A stretch of DNA of 64,000 nt from Nocardioides astragali (GCF_024436375.1 NZ_JAFMZM010000003.1:143627-207626); one strand, 5' to 3'; shown: positions 1 to 9,645, numbered from the stretch's first letter. Notes: generated from the sequence alone by a model not told the origin. Program-made: numbers and translations.

Positions 1-368
1 ATCGAGTTGAGGATCGCCCGGCGGCCCCAGTAGGTCCGGGCGTCCACCGCGACAGACGTCCAGGTCTCGCGGTCGGGGGAGAACCACGCGGCCGGACGGG
101 TGTCCCGGGTCTCGGTGGGGCGGTCCAGGAACACCGCGCCGACCACCCACCAGCCCTCTCCGCACTGGACCGCGTCGCGAACCACCGTGCGACCGGGTGC
201 GCCGGCGGGAGCGGGGAGCGTCCGTTCGGCCCAGGTGATCGTCATCGACTCCGGATCGCGGTCCGGATCCGGGGCGTCGCACCCGCTGGCCAGGCAGGCC
301 GCGAGGAGGGCGAGAGGGAGCCGGCCCTTTCGGCGGCGCGTGCTGTCCACGGCCCGATCCTCGTGCAT
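1..368 (-). CDS. putative lipoprotein, C-terminus cut by window edge
   Basis: Reading the minus strand from an ATG at 368 gives an open frame to the window edge, about 122 residues. It begins MHEDRAVDSTRRRKGRLPLA and has an Arg/Lys-rich n-region, a short Leu/Ala hydrophobic core and a lipobox LASG|C at about residues 27-31, followed by an Asp/Pro-rich linker. This is the layout of a Gram-positive lipoprotein anchored outside the membrane. The visible mature part has several Trp residues (EGWWVVGA, AAWFSPDRETW, TYWGRR) but no family I recognise. It is divergent from the cinA-like gene, and the ATG sits inside the possible upstream start region of that gene. The product is open to the left, so length and function are unknown. 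Confidence 0.6.
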   Translation of the reverse strand, partial: MHEDRAVDSTRRRKGRLPLALLAACLASGCDAPDPDRDPESMTITWAERTLPAPAGAPGRTVVRDAVQCGEGWWVVGAVFLDRPTETRDTRPAAWFSPDRETWTSVAVDARTYWGRRAILNS

Positions 369-399
369 GACCGGCTCGCTGGTGGGTACTCGACGCCGC

Positions 400-945
400 G
401 TGACCGAGAAGAAGCACGAGGCGACCGACCAGCAGTGGGTGCAGCGCATCGCCGAACGCGCGTGCGAGACCGGCACGACCGTCGCGGTGGCCGAGTCACT
501 GACGGCGGGCCAGCTCTCGGCACTGCTGGGGCAGGGGGCCGACGCTTCGACGTGGTACCGCGGCGCGGTGGTCGCCTACGCCTCAGAGGTGAAGTACGAC
601 GTCCTCGGCGTCGCCCGCGGGCCCGTGGTCACCGACCTGTGCGCCAGGCAGATGGCTGAGGGAGTACGCCGGCTGCTCGGGTCCGACGTGGCCCTCGGGA
701 TCACTGGTGTCGGCGGACCCGACAGCCAGGAGGGGAAGCCCCCCGGCACGGTGCACCTCGCCGTGACGGACGAGGACGGCACCCGGTCGCGCGAGGTGTC
801 GTTCGACGGCGACCCGGAGGCCGTGGTGGCCTCCTCGACGACCATCGCCCTGCTCGAGCTGGCGCGTGCGCTGGGCCTCGACAGCGAGTCCGGGGTGGAG
901 TCAGAGCCAGATGGGGCGCAGGCGCCTGAGCGCACCAGTGCATGA
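400..945 (+). CDS. CinA-family nicotinamide-nucleotide amidohydrolase domain protein (PncC-like)
   Basis: About 181 residues from the GTG at 400. The protein matches the CinA C-terminal domain: TVAVAESLTAGQLSALL near the N-terminus (conserved Ser of the AESLTxG motif), then SDVALGITGVGGPDSQEGKPPGT (GITGxAGP-type motif) and a GTVHLAV strand. The family deamidates nicotinamide mononucleotide to nicotinate mononucleotide in pyridine nucleotide salvage; the N-terminal MoaB-like domain of full CinA is absent. An in-frame ATG at 367 would add 11 residues but overlaps the start of the divergent lipoprotein gene, so the GTG (upstream GGTGGG at 381) is preferred. The acidic, low-complexity tail is probably disordered. 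Confidence 0.8.
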   Translation: MTEKKHEATDQQWVQRIAERACETGTTVAVAESLTAGQLSALLGQGADASTWYRGAVVAYASEVKYDVLGVARGPVVTDLCARQMAEGVRRLLGSDVALGITGVGGPDSQEGKPPGTVHLAVTDEDGTRSREVSFDGDPEAVVASSTTIALLELARALGLDSESGVESEPDGAQAPERTSA

Positions 946-973
946 GCGGCAGGACAGTGGGTACGGTCCCGGC

Positions 974-1108
974 ATGGCCCCTCCGCAGGACCCTGACCGG
1001 GTGGACCCGACCGATCAGTCCGGGCGACCCCTGCTGATCACGGGCGCGATAGTGGCGTTGATGGTCGTCCTCGCGCTGCTGATCGTCGTCTACGTCCTGT
1101 CGACCTGA
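974..1108 (+). CDS. small single-pass membrane protein
   Basis: 44 residues: a charged N-terminus (MAPPQDPDRVDPTDQSGRP) followed by one hydrophobic segment of about 24 residues (LLITGAIVALMVVLALLIVVYVLST), so a one-helix membrane protein with a cytosolic N-tail is likely. The ATG at 974 is chosen because a TACGGT box (962-967) lies 6 bases upstream, the pattern seen before other leaderless genes here; no Shine-Dalgarno is visible. It sits just upstream of recC, but recC has its own TANNNT box. Function is unknown. Confidence 0.5.
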   Translation: MAPPQDPDRVDPTDQSGRPLLITGAIVALMVVLALLIVVYVLST

Positions 1109-1143
1109 CCAGCACTGTCGGCACCCGCTCGTAGGGTGCTCCC

Positions 1144-4100
1144 GTGACCCTGCACCTGCACACGGCCGAGCGCACCGACGCGCTGGCCGACGGCCTGGCG
1201 GACCTGCTGGTCACCCCGCTCCCCGATCCGTTCGCCCGTGAGGTCGTGGTCGTGCCGGCGCGCGGCGTCGAGCGCTGGCTCACCCAGCGGCTCTCCCACC
1301 GGCTCGGGGTAGGCGGCCGCGGCGGCGACGGCGTCTGCGCCGGCGTCGACTTCGTGACCCCGCACTCGCTGGTCTCGATGCTGCTCGACCGCGACGCCGA
1401 GGACCCGTGGAGCCCGGACCGGCTGGCCTGGCCGTTGCTCACCGTGATCGACGACGTGATGGGCGCGCCCGGCTTCGAGGACCTCACCACCCACCTCGGC
1501 GGCGGTGACCCCGCCGACGACCGGTCGGCGCGGCGCTACGCCGTGGCCCGCCGCCTCGCGGGGCTGTTCTCCTCCTACGCCGTGCAGCGCCCGCACCTGC
1601 TCACCCAGTGGCGCGAGGGCCAGGACACCGACGGGGCGGGCGGCGCGCTCGACGGCGATCTGGTCTGGCAGGCCGCCCTCTGGCGCCGCGTCCTCGCGGT
1701 GGTCGACGAGCCGCCGCCCGACGTGCGACACGCGGAGACAGTGGCCCGGCTGCGGGCGGGTGGGGACGACCTCGACCTCCCGCCGCGGCTCTCGCTCTTC
1801 GGGCACACGCGGCTGCCCGAGACCGAGGTGTCCCTCCTGACCGCGCTCGCCGAGCTGCGTGACGTGCACCTGTGGCTGCCGCAGGCCTCGACCGCGCTGT
1901 GGAGCGCGCTGGCACCGGCCGCCCGAGAGGGGCAGGTGCCCCGCTCGATCGACACCTCGGCCGCCGTCGTCGGCCACCCGCTCCTCGGCTCGCTCGGCCG
2001 TGACGCACGAGAGCTGCGGCGTACGCTCGGCGACCTGCCCAGCCGCCCCGCGGCGGCGACTCCTCCGCCGCCCGACACGCTGCTGGGCTGGCTCCAGAAC
2101 GACCTCCGCGCCAACCGCGCGCCGAGCGCAGAGGAGCGGTCCGCACGCACGTGGTCCCCTCGGGGGGACGACTCGGTGCAGGTGCACGCCTGCCACGGCG
2201 CCGCCCGGCAGGTCGACGTGCTGCGGGAGGTGCTGGTCGGTCTGCTCCAGGACGATCCGACGCTCGAGCCGCGCGACATCCTGGTGATGGTCCCCGACAT
2301 CGAGACCTACGCCCCGTTGATCTCGGCGGCCTTCGGCATGGCCGACGTCGCGGGTGACGGTGCCGGCCACCCCGGCCACCAGCTGCGCGTGCGGCTGGCC
2401 GACCGGTCGCTCGCCGCCACCAACCCGCTGCTGGCCTTGGCCGCGCAGCTCGTCGAGCTCGTCCGCGGCCGGATGACGGCGAGCCAGGTGCTCGACGTGG
2501 CGGGTGCCGATCCGGTGCGTGCCCGCTTCGGCTTCGGCGACGAGGAGCTCGAGCGCGTCGCGCACTGGGTCGACGTGGGCGGCGTGCGCTGGGGCTACGA
2601 CGCCCAGCACCGTGACACCTTCGGGCTCGGTGGGCTCGACGCCAACACCTGGACCACCGGGCTGCGCCGCGTCCTGCTGGGGGCTGCCATGTCCGGGCTC
2701 GACCACCGTCTGGTGTCGGGCACGGTGCCGGTCGACGACGTGAGCGACGGAGACCTGGACCTAGTCGGCCGGTTCGCCGAGCTCGTCGAGCGGGTGCACG
2801 CCTTCGTCGCGAGTGCCGAGCGCGCCACGACGGTGACCGACTGGACGACGGCCCTGTCCGAGGCGGTGCACCGCCTCACCTCCACGCCGGTGACGGAGGT
2901 GTGGCAGGTGGCGCAGTTCGACCGCGAGGTGGCGCGCATCGCCGCCGGGGCCGGCGAGAGCAGCACGACGCTGCGGCAGGCCGACGTACGAGCGCTGCTG
3001 CAGCAGCGGCTCCGCGGCCGGCCCACCCGGGCCAACTTCCGCACCGGCACGCTCACCGTCTGCACGATGGTGCCGATGCGCTCGGTGCCGCACCGCGTCG
3101 TGTGCCTGGTCGGGCTCGACGACGGGGTGTTCCCGCGGGTGTCGACCGTGGACGGCGACGACGTCCTGGCCCGGCGGCCGCGCACCGGCGAGCGCGACCT
3201 GCGCGCGGAGGACCGCCAGCTGTTCCTCGACGCGATCGTGGCCGCGACCGACAAGCTCGTCATCACCTACACCGGCCGCGGCGAGCACACCGGCGCCGAG
3301 CGTCCGCCGGCCGTCCCGCTGGGAGAGCTGCTCGACGCGCTGGACCGCACGGCGGCCGAGCCGGTGCGCGAGCAGGTGCTGACCCACCACCCCCTCCAGC
3401 CCTTCGACGAGGCCAACTTCGTCGCCGGCCGGCTGCGCGGGGACGCCGCCTTCACCTTCGACCGGTTCGCCCTCGCCGGCGCGAGTGCCGCCCGCCTCGA
3501 CCGGGAGCCGGTGGGGGTGCTCGTGCCCCACCCGCTGCCAGTCGCCGACCCTTCGCCCCAGGACGTCTCCCTCGCGGACCTGCAGGACTTCTTCGCCCAC
3601 CCCGTGCGCGGGTTCTTCCGCCGGCTCCGGGTCGCGCGCCCCTACGACGCCGACGAGGTGAAGGACGAGATCCCGATCACCCTCGACGCGCTGGAGAAGT
3701 GGGCCGTCGGCGACCACCTCGCGTCCGAGGTGCTGGGCGGTGCCGACGCCCTCGCCGTCGGCGAGGCCCTGAAGGCCTCCGGTCAGCTGCCACCCGGTCC
3801 ACTGGGCAAGGGCGTGCTCGACGAGATCATCGAGGTCGTCCGCCCCCTCGTCATCCGCGCCCTCGAGCTGCGCCGTGGCCCGCTCCGCACCCTCGACGTC
3901 GACATCGACCTGGGCGGCGGCCGGCGGCTCTCCGGCACCGTCGGCGACGTCTGGGGCAACAACGCGGTGTCGGTCTCCTTCTCCAACCTCGGCGCCAAGC
4001 ACCGCCTCGCCGCCTGGATCAACGCGCTCGCGCTGGCCGCCGGCCTCCCCGACGAGAACTGGACCGTGCACACCATCGGCAAGCACCGCGCCGGCGGTCA

Positions 4101-4500
4101 GGTCCAGCTGATCGGTCCGCTGGCCCAGCACGACGCCCAGACGTGGCTGCGCGACCTCGTCGCTCTCTACGACGGCGGCCAGTGCGAGCCCCTCCCGCTG
4201 CCGGTGAAGACGACCCTGGCCTGGGCCGAGGAGCACCGTCGGGTGCGTGCCGGCAGCGACGGCGACGCTGACATGAAGGGCCGGGCCGAGTGGGAGACGC
4301 CGCGCTTCAACGACTCCGGCTTTCCCAAGGAGGACGCCGACGCCTGGCACGTACGCGCCTTCGGCGAGCACGCCGACTACACGCTGCTCGCTGCGCCCAC
4401 CCGCGGCGTCGAGGACGGCCCGCACCGACTGGGTCACTACTCCTGGCGCCTGTGGAGTCCGCTGATCGACTCCGGCCACGAACAGGTCAGGGGGCTGTGA
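1144..4500 (+). CDS. recC: exodeoxyribonuclease V subunit gamma (RecC)
   Basis: 1118 residues from a GTG preceded by TAGGGT (1132-1137) 6 bases upstream, which suggests leaderless transcription. It belongs to the RecC family: a helicase-like fold without a working Walker A motif, opening with LHLHTAERTDALADGLADLL and continuing with VVVPARGVERWLTQRLS, where family members have the VPN/PxxGMxxWL-type segment. In RecBCD this subunit holds the complex together, splits the duplex and recognises regulatory sequences; it acts at double-strand ends in the cytoplasm. It is followed 4 bases later by recB, and recB overlaps recD, so the three form an operon. Length is normal for the family. Confidence 0.93.
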   Translation: MTLHLHTAERTDALADGLADLLVTPLPDPFAREVVVVPARGVERWLTQRLSHRLGVGGRGGDGVCAGVDFVTPHSLVSMLLDRDAEDPWSPDRLAWPLLTVIDDVMGAPGFEDLTTHLGGGDPADDRSARRYAVARRLAGLFSSYAVQRPHLLTQWREGQDTDGAGGALDGDLVWQAALWRRVLAVVDEPPPDVRHAETVARLRAGGDDLDLPPRLSLFGHTRLPETEVSLLTALAELRDVHLWLPQASTALWSALAPAAREGQVPRSIDTSAAVVGHPLLGSLGRDARELRRTLGDLPSRPAAATPPPPDTLLGWLQNDLRANRAPSAEERSARTWSPRGDDSVQVHACHGAARQVDVLREVLVGLLQDDPTLEPRDILVMVPDIETYAPLISAAFGMADVAGDGAGHPGHQLRVRLADRSLAATNPLLALAAQLVELVRGRMTASQVLDVAGADPVRARFGFGDEELERVAHWVDVGGVRWGYDAQHRDTFGLGGLDANTWTTGLRRVLLGAAMSGLDHRLVSGTVPVDDVSDGDLDLVGRFAELVERVHAFVASAERATTVTDWTTALSEAVHRLTSTPVTEVWQVAQFDREVARIAAGAGESSTTLRQADVRALLQQRLRGRPTRANFRTGTLTVCTMVPMRSVPHRVVCLVGLDDGVFPRVSTVDGDDVLARRPRTGERDLRAEDRQLFLDAIVAATDKLVITYTGRGEHTGAERPPAVPLGELLDALDRTAAEPVREQVLTHHPLQPFDEANFVAGRLRGDAAFTFDRFALAGASAARLDREPVGVLVPHPLPVADPSPQDVSLADLQDFFAHPVRGFFRRLRVARPYDADEVKDEIPITLDALEKWAVGDHLASEVLGGADALAVGEALKASGQLPPGPLGKGVLDEIIEVVRPLVIRALELRRGPLRTLDVDIDLGGGRRLSGTVGDVWGNNAVSVSFSNLGAKHRLAAWINALALAAGLPDENWTVHTIGKHRAGGQVQLIGPLAQHDAQTWLRDLVALYDGGQCEPLPLPVKTTLAWAEEHRRVRAGSDGDADMKGRAEWETPRFNDSGFPKEDADAWHVRAFGEHADYTLLAAPTRGVEDGPHRLGHYSWRLWSPLIDSGHEQVRGL

Positions 4501-4503
4501 CGC

Positions 4504-4534
4504 GATGACCGACGCGATGACCGACGCGATGACC
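4504..4534 (+). repeat. 12-bp tandem repeat at the recB start
   Basis: GATGACCGACGC occurs twice (4504-4515, 4516-4527) followed by a partial third copy (GATGACC, 4528-4534). Each unit supplies an in-frame ATG (4505, 4517, 4529) and encodes MTDA; a further ATG lies at 4535. Slippage by one unit keeps the frame and changes only the number of possible starts. Confidence 0.85.
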
Positions 4535-7500
4535 ATGGACACCTTCGACATCGCCGCCGACCTCAGGCCCGGCACCACCCTCCTCGAGGCCAGCGCCGGC
4601 ACCGGCAAGACCTGGACCATCGCCGCCCTCGTCACCAAGCACATCGCCCTTGGCGAGGTGGGCCTCGACGAGATGCTGGTCGTCACCTTCACGCGTGCCG
4701 CGAGTCAGGAGCTGCGCGAGCGCGTACGCCGCCAGCTCGACGAGGCGGTCCAGCTGCTGGCCGACCCGGGGCACCGCGACCCCGCCAACCGGCTGCACGA
4801 CTGGCTGCTCGACGCGTCCGGAGCCCAGCTCGAGGAGCGCCTGGCCCGGCTCACGACGGCCCTCGTCTCGTTCGACGCCGCGACCATCGCCACGATCCAC
4901 CAGTTCTGCCAGCTCGTGCTGCGCAGCCTCGGCGTCGCGGGTGACACCGATGCGTCGGCCACGCTGGTCGAGGACCTGGAGCAGCTGACGACCGAGACGG
5001 TCGACGACCTCTACCTCGCCCAGTTCGGCACCGTGGAGAAGCCACCCTGGACCCGCGCCGCCGCGCTCGAGCTCGCCCGGTCCGTCGTCGGCGACCCACG
5101 GGCGGTGGTCGAGCCGGCCGCCGTGCTCACCGAGTCCCCCGACTCGACTGCCGCGATGAGGGTGCGGTTCGCGGGCGACGTGCTGGAGGAGGTGGAGCGC
5201 CGCAAGCGGCGCCTCGGCGTCCTCAGCTACGACGACCTGCTGAGCCAGCTGGCCGACGCCCTCGAGGACACCAGCGCGGCCGCGCGCCGGCGCATGCAGC
5301 ACCGATGGAAGTTCGTCCTGATCGACGAGTTCCAGGACACCGACCCGGTGCAGTGGCAGGTCTTCCAGCGAGCCTTCAGCGAGACCACGACGATGGTCCT
5401 CATCGGCGACCCCAAGCAGGCGATCTACGCCTTCCGAGGCGGCGACATCGTCACCTACCTCCAGGCTGCCGAGACCGCGACCACGACACAGACCCTCGGC
5501 GTCAACTGGCGCTCCGACCGCCCCCTGCTGCGGTCGATCCAGGCCGTGCTCCAAGGGGCACAGCTCGGCGAGGAGCGCATCGTCGTACACCCGGTCGAGG
5601 CGCACCTGCAGGAGTCGCGACTCCAGGGCGCCGGCGCTCCCTTCCGGCTGCGGGTCGTGCGACGGAGCGAGCTCGGCAAGGGTCCGCGGTCCAAGCCGCC
5701 GGTCGCCGTGTGGCGCGACCACGTCATCACCGACACCGCCCACGACATCAAGCGACTGATCGAGGCCCGGCCCACCTTCGACGGACGCGACCTCAAACCC
5801 GGCGACATCGCCGTGCTGGCGGCCAGGCGCAACGAGCTCGAAGCCGTGCAGCACGCGCTGGCCGCGGTCGGGGTGCCGTCGGTCGTCAACGCGGGCGGCT
5901 CGGTGTTCCACACCCCGGCGGCCGGCGAGTGGCTCACGCTGCTCGAGGCGTTGGAGCAGCCCCACCGCGCCGACCGGGTGCGGGCAGCAGCCCTCACGTC
6001 CTTCTTCGGCCACACGGCCCAGTCCCTCGACGCGGGCGGCGACGAGCTGACCGACGACCTCGCCGGCCGGGTCCGCCTGCTCGCCGACGTCTTCACCCAG
6101 CGCGGGGTCGCGGCCGTGGTCGAGGTGGCCGCGGTCGAAGGGCTGACGGCGCGGGTCCTTGCCCGCGTCGGCGGCGAGCGCACGCTCACCGACCTCCGCC
6201 ACATCGGCGAGTCGCTGCTCCGGGTGTCCACCGAGGACAAGCTCGGCCTCGTCGGCCTGCTGGCGTGGCTGCGCGAGCAGGTCGCCGACGAGAAGCTCGA
6301 GGTCGCCTCCGAGCGCACCCGGCGCCTCGACTCCGACGCCGAGGCCGTCCAGCTCGTCACCATCCACGGCAGCAAGGGCCTGCAATACCCCGTCGTCTAC
6401 CTCCCCACGCTGTGGAACCGCTTCACCGGCCGCGACCCGGCGGTCCCCCTCTTCCACGACGACGAGGGGCGACGGTGCCGCGACGTCGGCGGCGCGAGCG
6501 CCTTCCACCGCGAGGCCGTGCGGCGCCACTGGCGCGAGGACGCCGGCGAGTCCCTCCGACTGCTCTACGTCGCGATGACGCGGGCGCAGTCCCAGGTCGT
6601 CGCGTGGTACGCCGCTGCCGACCGCAACACGCCCGACTCACCGCTCCACCGGATGCTCTTCGGCCGCCGGCCGGGCATGGCGCCCGTCCCGGACGCCCAG
6701 GCGCTGGTCGACGAGGACCGTCTGCTGGCCATCCTCGCCGCCTGGGAGGAGGCCGGCGGGCCGAGCGTCGAGCTCGCTGCGCTGAGGCCGCCCGACCCGA
6801 CCCCGCTCGAGCGCTCCACCGACGCGCTGGGGCTGCGGACGTTCACCCGGGCGGTCGACACGACGTGGCGGCGGACGTCGTACTCCTCGCTGTCAGCCGC
6901 GAGTGCGGTGCACGCGGCCGCCGGGCTGTCCGAGCCGGAGCTGGTGCCCGACGAGGACCCCGACGTGACGGTCGACGAGGTGACCGTCGACCTCGGGGGC
7001 ATGGTCGTCGACGGCGCCGCCGTGGGCGCTGCCTCGGTGCCGTCGCCGATGGCGACGCTGCCGGTCGGTGCCACCTTCGGCTCGCTGGTCCACGCGGTCC
7101 TGGAGCACGCCGACCCTGCGGCCGACGACTTCCGCTCCGAGCTGCTCCGACTGATCCACGAGCAGCTGGTGTGGTGGCCGGTCGACCTCGACCCCGGCGA
7201 GCTCGCCGATGCGCTGGTCGCGGTGTGCCGGAGCCCGCTGGGACCGCTGGCCGGCGACCGGACGCTCCTGTCGCTCGGCCTCCCCGACCGGTTGCGCGAG
7301 CTCGACTTCGAGGTCCCCCTCGCCGGCGGCGACACCGTGGCCGCGCCCGCCGACGTACGCCTGGGCGACCTCGCCCCGCTGCTGCGACGGCACCTGCCCG
7401 AGGGCGATGCGGTCCGGGTCTACGCCGACGCGCTCGACGCTGACCCCGACCTCGCCGCCCAGTCGCTGCGCGGCTACCTCACGGGGTCGATCGACGTCGT

Positions 7501-7897
7501 GCTCCGGCTCGACGTCGACGGGCAGCAGCGGTTCCTGACCGTGGACTACAAGACCAACTGGCTGGGCCCCGTCGACCAGCCGCTGACGGCCCACGACTAC
7601 CGCCCCGAGATGCTCGACGAGGCGATGGCCCACTCCGACTACCCGCTGCAGGCACTGCTGTACACCGTGGTCCTGCACCGCTTCCTGCGCTGGCGGCTGC
7701 CGGCCTACGACCCGGCGATCCATCTCGGCGGCGTCCTCTACCTCTACCTCCGTGGGATGTGCGGACCCGAGACGCCCGTGGTCGACGGGATGCCGTGCGG
7801 GGTCTTCTCGTGGCGGCCCCCGGTCGCGTTGGTCGAGGAGCTCTCCGACCTGCTCGACGGAGTGCGTGACGAACAACGCCGCAGGGACCCCGCATGA
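4505..7897 (+). CDS. recB: exodeoxyribonuclease V subunit beta (RecB), UvrD-type helicase/nuclease
   Basis: 1130 residues. An SF1 helicase with Walker A ASAGTGKT at about residues 29-36, Walker B IDEFQDTDPVQW at about 272-283, and motif V/VI region SKGLQYPVVYLP near 622, followed by RLLYVAMTRAQ. The C-terminal RecB nuclease motif is VDYKTNW at about 1014, carrying the Asp and Lys of the active site. It is the 3'-5' motor and sole nuclease of RecBCD, which resects double-strand breaks for RecA loading. The start is ambiguous because of the 12-bp repeat giving four in-frame ATGs (4505, 4517, 4529, 4535). It is separated by only 4 bases from recC and overlaps recD by ATGA, so translational coupling is likely. 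Confidence 0.95.
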   Translation: MTDAMTDAMTMDTFDIAADLRPGTTLLEASAGTGKTWTIAALVTKHIALGEVGLDEMLVVTFTRAASQELRERVRRQLDEAVQLLADPGHRDPANRLHDWLLDASGAQLEERLARLTTALVSFDAATIATIHQFCQLVLRSLGVAGDTDASATLVEDLEQLTTETVDDLYLAQFGTVEKPPWTRAAALELARSVVGDPRAVVEPAAVLTESPDSTAAMRVRFAGDVLEEVERRKRRLGVLSYDDLLSQLADALEDTSAAARRRMQHRWKFVLIDEFQDTDPVQWQVFQRAFSETTTMVLIGDPKQAIYAFRGGDIVTYLQAAETATTTQTLGVNWRSDRPLLRSIQAVLQGAQLGEERIVVHPVEAHLQESRLQGAGAPFRLRVVRRSELGKGPRSKPPVAVWRDHVITDTAHDIKRLIEARPTFDGRDLKPGDIAVLAARRNELEAVQHALAAVGVPSVVNAGGSVFHTPAAGEWLTLLEALEQPHRADRVRAAALTSFFGHTAQSLDAGGDELTDDLAGRVRLLADVFTQRGVAAVVEVAAVEGLTARVLARVGGERTLTDLRHIGESLLRVSTEDKLGLVGLLAWLREQVADEKLEVASERTRRLDSDAEAVQLVTIHGSKGLQYPVVYLPTLWNRFTGRDPAVPLFHDDEGRRCRDVGGASAFHREAVRRHWREDAGESLRLLYVAMTRAQSQVVAWYAAADRNTPDSPLHRMLFGRRPGMAPVPDAQALVDEDRLLAILAAWEEAGGPSVELAALRPPDPTPLERSTDALGLRTFTRAVDTTWRRTSYSSLSAASAVHAAAGLSEPELVPDEDPDVTVDEVTVDLGGMVVDGAAVGAASVPSPMATLPVGATFGSLVHAVLEHADPAADDFRSELLRLIHEQLVWWPVDLDPGELADALVAVCRSPLGPLAGDRTLLSLGLPDRLRELDFEVPLAGGDTVAAPADVRLGDLAPLLRRHLPEGDAVRVYADALDADPDLAAQSLRGYLTGSIDVVLRLDVDGQQRFLTVDYKTNWLGPVDQPLTAHDYRPEMLDEAMAHSDYPLQALLYTVVLHRFLRWRLPAYDPAIHLGGVLYLYLRGMCGPETPVVDGMPCGVFSWRPPVALVEELSDLLDGVRDEQRRRDPA
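7870..7897 (+). repeat. 28-bp sequence repeated at 58474-58501
   Basis: The last 28 bases of recB (from the C before GAACAACGCC to the TGA) are identical to 58474-58501 just upstream of tadA. Both copies end in GACCCCGCATGA. Here they encode EQRRRDPA-stop and supply the recD start context. A 28-bp exact match by chance is very unlikely, so this is a shared or dispersed element. Confidence 0.85.
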
Positions 7898-9645
7898 GCA
7901 TCATCTTCGAGCCCGTCGACGCCCACGACCGCGACCTCGCCCTCGGCGCCGGTGGACTCCTCGCGCACTTCAACGTCGCCGGGGTGCTGACCTCCGCCGA
8001 CGTGCACGTCGCCGCCAACCTCGGGCGGCTGGTGGGCGAGGGCGACGACGCGGTGCTCCTCGCCGTTGCCCTGGCGGTGCGTGCCGTGCGCCACGGGTCG
8101 GTGTGCCTGGACCTGGCAGCCGTGCCGCAGTCGCTCGCAGACCTCGACCTGCCGTGGCCAGAGCCGGGCACGTGGCCCGCCGCCATCTCCGCCAGCCCCC
8201 TGGTGGCCGCGGGCGTGGTGCACCTCGAGCACGGCCTGGTCTACCTCGACCGCTACCACGAGCAGGAGACCCAGGTCCTCCACGACCTGCGCGACCGTGG
8301 TCGCTCCGTCCACACGGTCGACGAGGCGCTGCTCGACCAGTCCCTGGCGCGCGTCTTCCCCGACGTCGCCTCCGCCGAGCAGCGAGCGGCCTGCCGCCGT
8401 GCCGCCACCCAGGCGACGACCGTGATCACGGGTGGGCCCGGCACCGGCAAGACGACGGCCGTCGCCGGGCTCCTGGTCGCGCTGGTCGAGCAGGCCGAGG
8501 CGCGCGGCGAGGCGCTGCGGATCGCGCTGGCCGCCCCGACCGGCAAGGCCGCAGCCCGGCTGGAGCAGTCCGTGCGCGACTCCGCGTCGCGGTTCGGGGG
8601 CCAGGACCAGGGTCGGCTTGCGGACGTCACCGCGATGACGATGCACCGCCTCCTGCGCCGGCACCCCGGCAACAGCACCCGCTTCCGCCACCACCGCGGC
8701 AACCGGCTGCCCCACGACCTCGTCGTCGTCGACGAGGCGTCGATGGTGTCGCTGACGATGATGGCTCGCCTGCTCGAGGCCGTACGCCCCGAGGCACGCC
8801 TCGTGCTCGTCGGCGACCCCGACCAGCTCAGCTCCGTCGACGCGGGCGCGGTGCTGACCGACCTGGTCCGCGGCTACGAGCACCGGGGCGACACTCCGGT
8901 CGCCGCCCTCACCACCGCCCACCGCTACGGCGCGGAGATCGGTGAGCTCGCCGAGGCGCTCCGGCTGGGCGACGCGGATCGGGCCGTCGCCGCCCTGCGG
9001 GCCGGCGGCGATGCCGTGGAGTGGGTGGCCGCCGGCGATCCGGCCGGCACGATCCGCTCCGCCGTCCTGCCCCACGCACTCGCCGTGCACGACGGCGCTG
9101 TCGCGGGTGACCCCACGCGGGCGCTGGCGGCCCTGGACCGCCACCGGCTGCTCTGCGCGCACCGCGACGGGCCCTTCGGCGTACGCCACTGGAACCGGCG
9201 CATCGAGCAGTGGTTCACCGCCGAGACCGGGGTGTCGGTGCACGACGCCGCCTACCTCGGGCGACCGATCCTGGCCTCGTCCAACGACTACTCGCTCGGC
9301 GTCTACAACGGCGACACCGGGGTGATCGTCGCCAGTGCGGTCGGCGCGCGCGCCGCGATCGCGACCGGGGTCGGGTTCCTGGAGATCGCGCCGTCGCGCC
9401 TCGGTGACGTGGAGACCATGCACGCGATGACGATCCACAAGTCGCAGGGCAGCCAGGCCGACGAGATCACCGTCCTGCTCCCCGACGAGGACTCCCGCCT
9501 GCTGACCCGTGAGCTCTTCTACACCGCGGTCACCCGCGCCCAGCGCAAGGTGCGCGTGATCGGCTCGGAGTCGGCAGTCCGGGCCGCCATCGCGAGGCAG
9601 GCGTTGCGCGCCAGCGGCCTGCGTGCCCGGCTGGCGGATGCCTGA
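7894..9645 (+). CDS. recD: exodeoxyribonuclease V subunit alpha (RecD)
   Basis: 583 residues, starting in the ATGA overlap with recB. SF1B helicase motifs: Walker A GGPGTGKTTA at about residues 180-189, Walker B VVDEASMVS near 278, VGDPDQLSSVDAG at about 307, and the C-terminal MTIHKSQGSQ at about 511 with FYTAVTRAQRKVRVIG after it. The length and the N-terminal domain preceding the P-loop fit RecD of RecBCD rather than RecD2. It is the 5'-3' motor of the complex. The gene ends 37 bases before the next gene, which has its own -10-like box, so the recCBD operon probably stops here. Confidence 0.94.
   Translation: MSIIFEPVDAHDRDLALGAGGLLAHFNVAGVLTSADVHVAANLGRLVGEGDDAVLLAVALAVRAVRHGSVCLDLAAVPQSLADLDLPWPEPGTWPAAISASPLVAAGVVHLEHGLVYLDRYHEQETQVLHDLRDRGRSVHTVDEALLDQSLARVFPDVASAEQRAACRRAATQATTVITGGPGTGKTTAVAGLLVALVEQAEARGEALRIALAAPTGKAAARLEQSVRDSASRFGGQDQGRLADVTAMTMHRLLRRHPGNSTRFRHHRGNRLPHDLVVVDEASMVSLTMMARLLEAVRPEARLVLVGDPDQLSSVDAGAVLTDLVRGYEHRGDTPVAALTTAHRYGAEIGELAEALRLGDADRAVAALRAGGDAVEWVAAGDPAGTIRSAVLPHALAVHDGAVAGDPTRALAALDRHRLLCAHRDGPFGVRHWNRRIEQWFTAETGVSVHDAAYLGRPILASSNDYSLGVYNGDTGVIVASAVGARAAIATGVGFLEIAPSRLGDVETMHAMTIHKSQGSQADEITVLLPDEDSRLLTRELFYTAVTRAQRKVRVIGSESAVRAAIARQALRASGLRARLADA

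Noticed and set aside
1090-2706. 538-codon minus-strand frame opposite recC
   Set aside because: Shadow of recC: no domain and composition typical of antisense frames.
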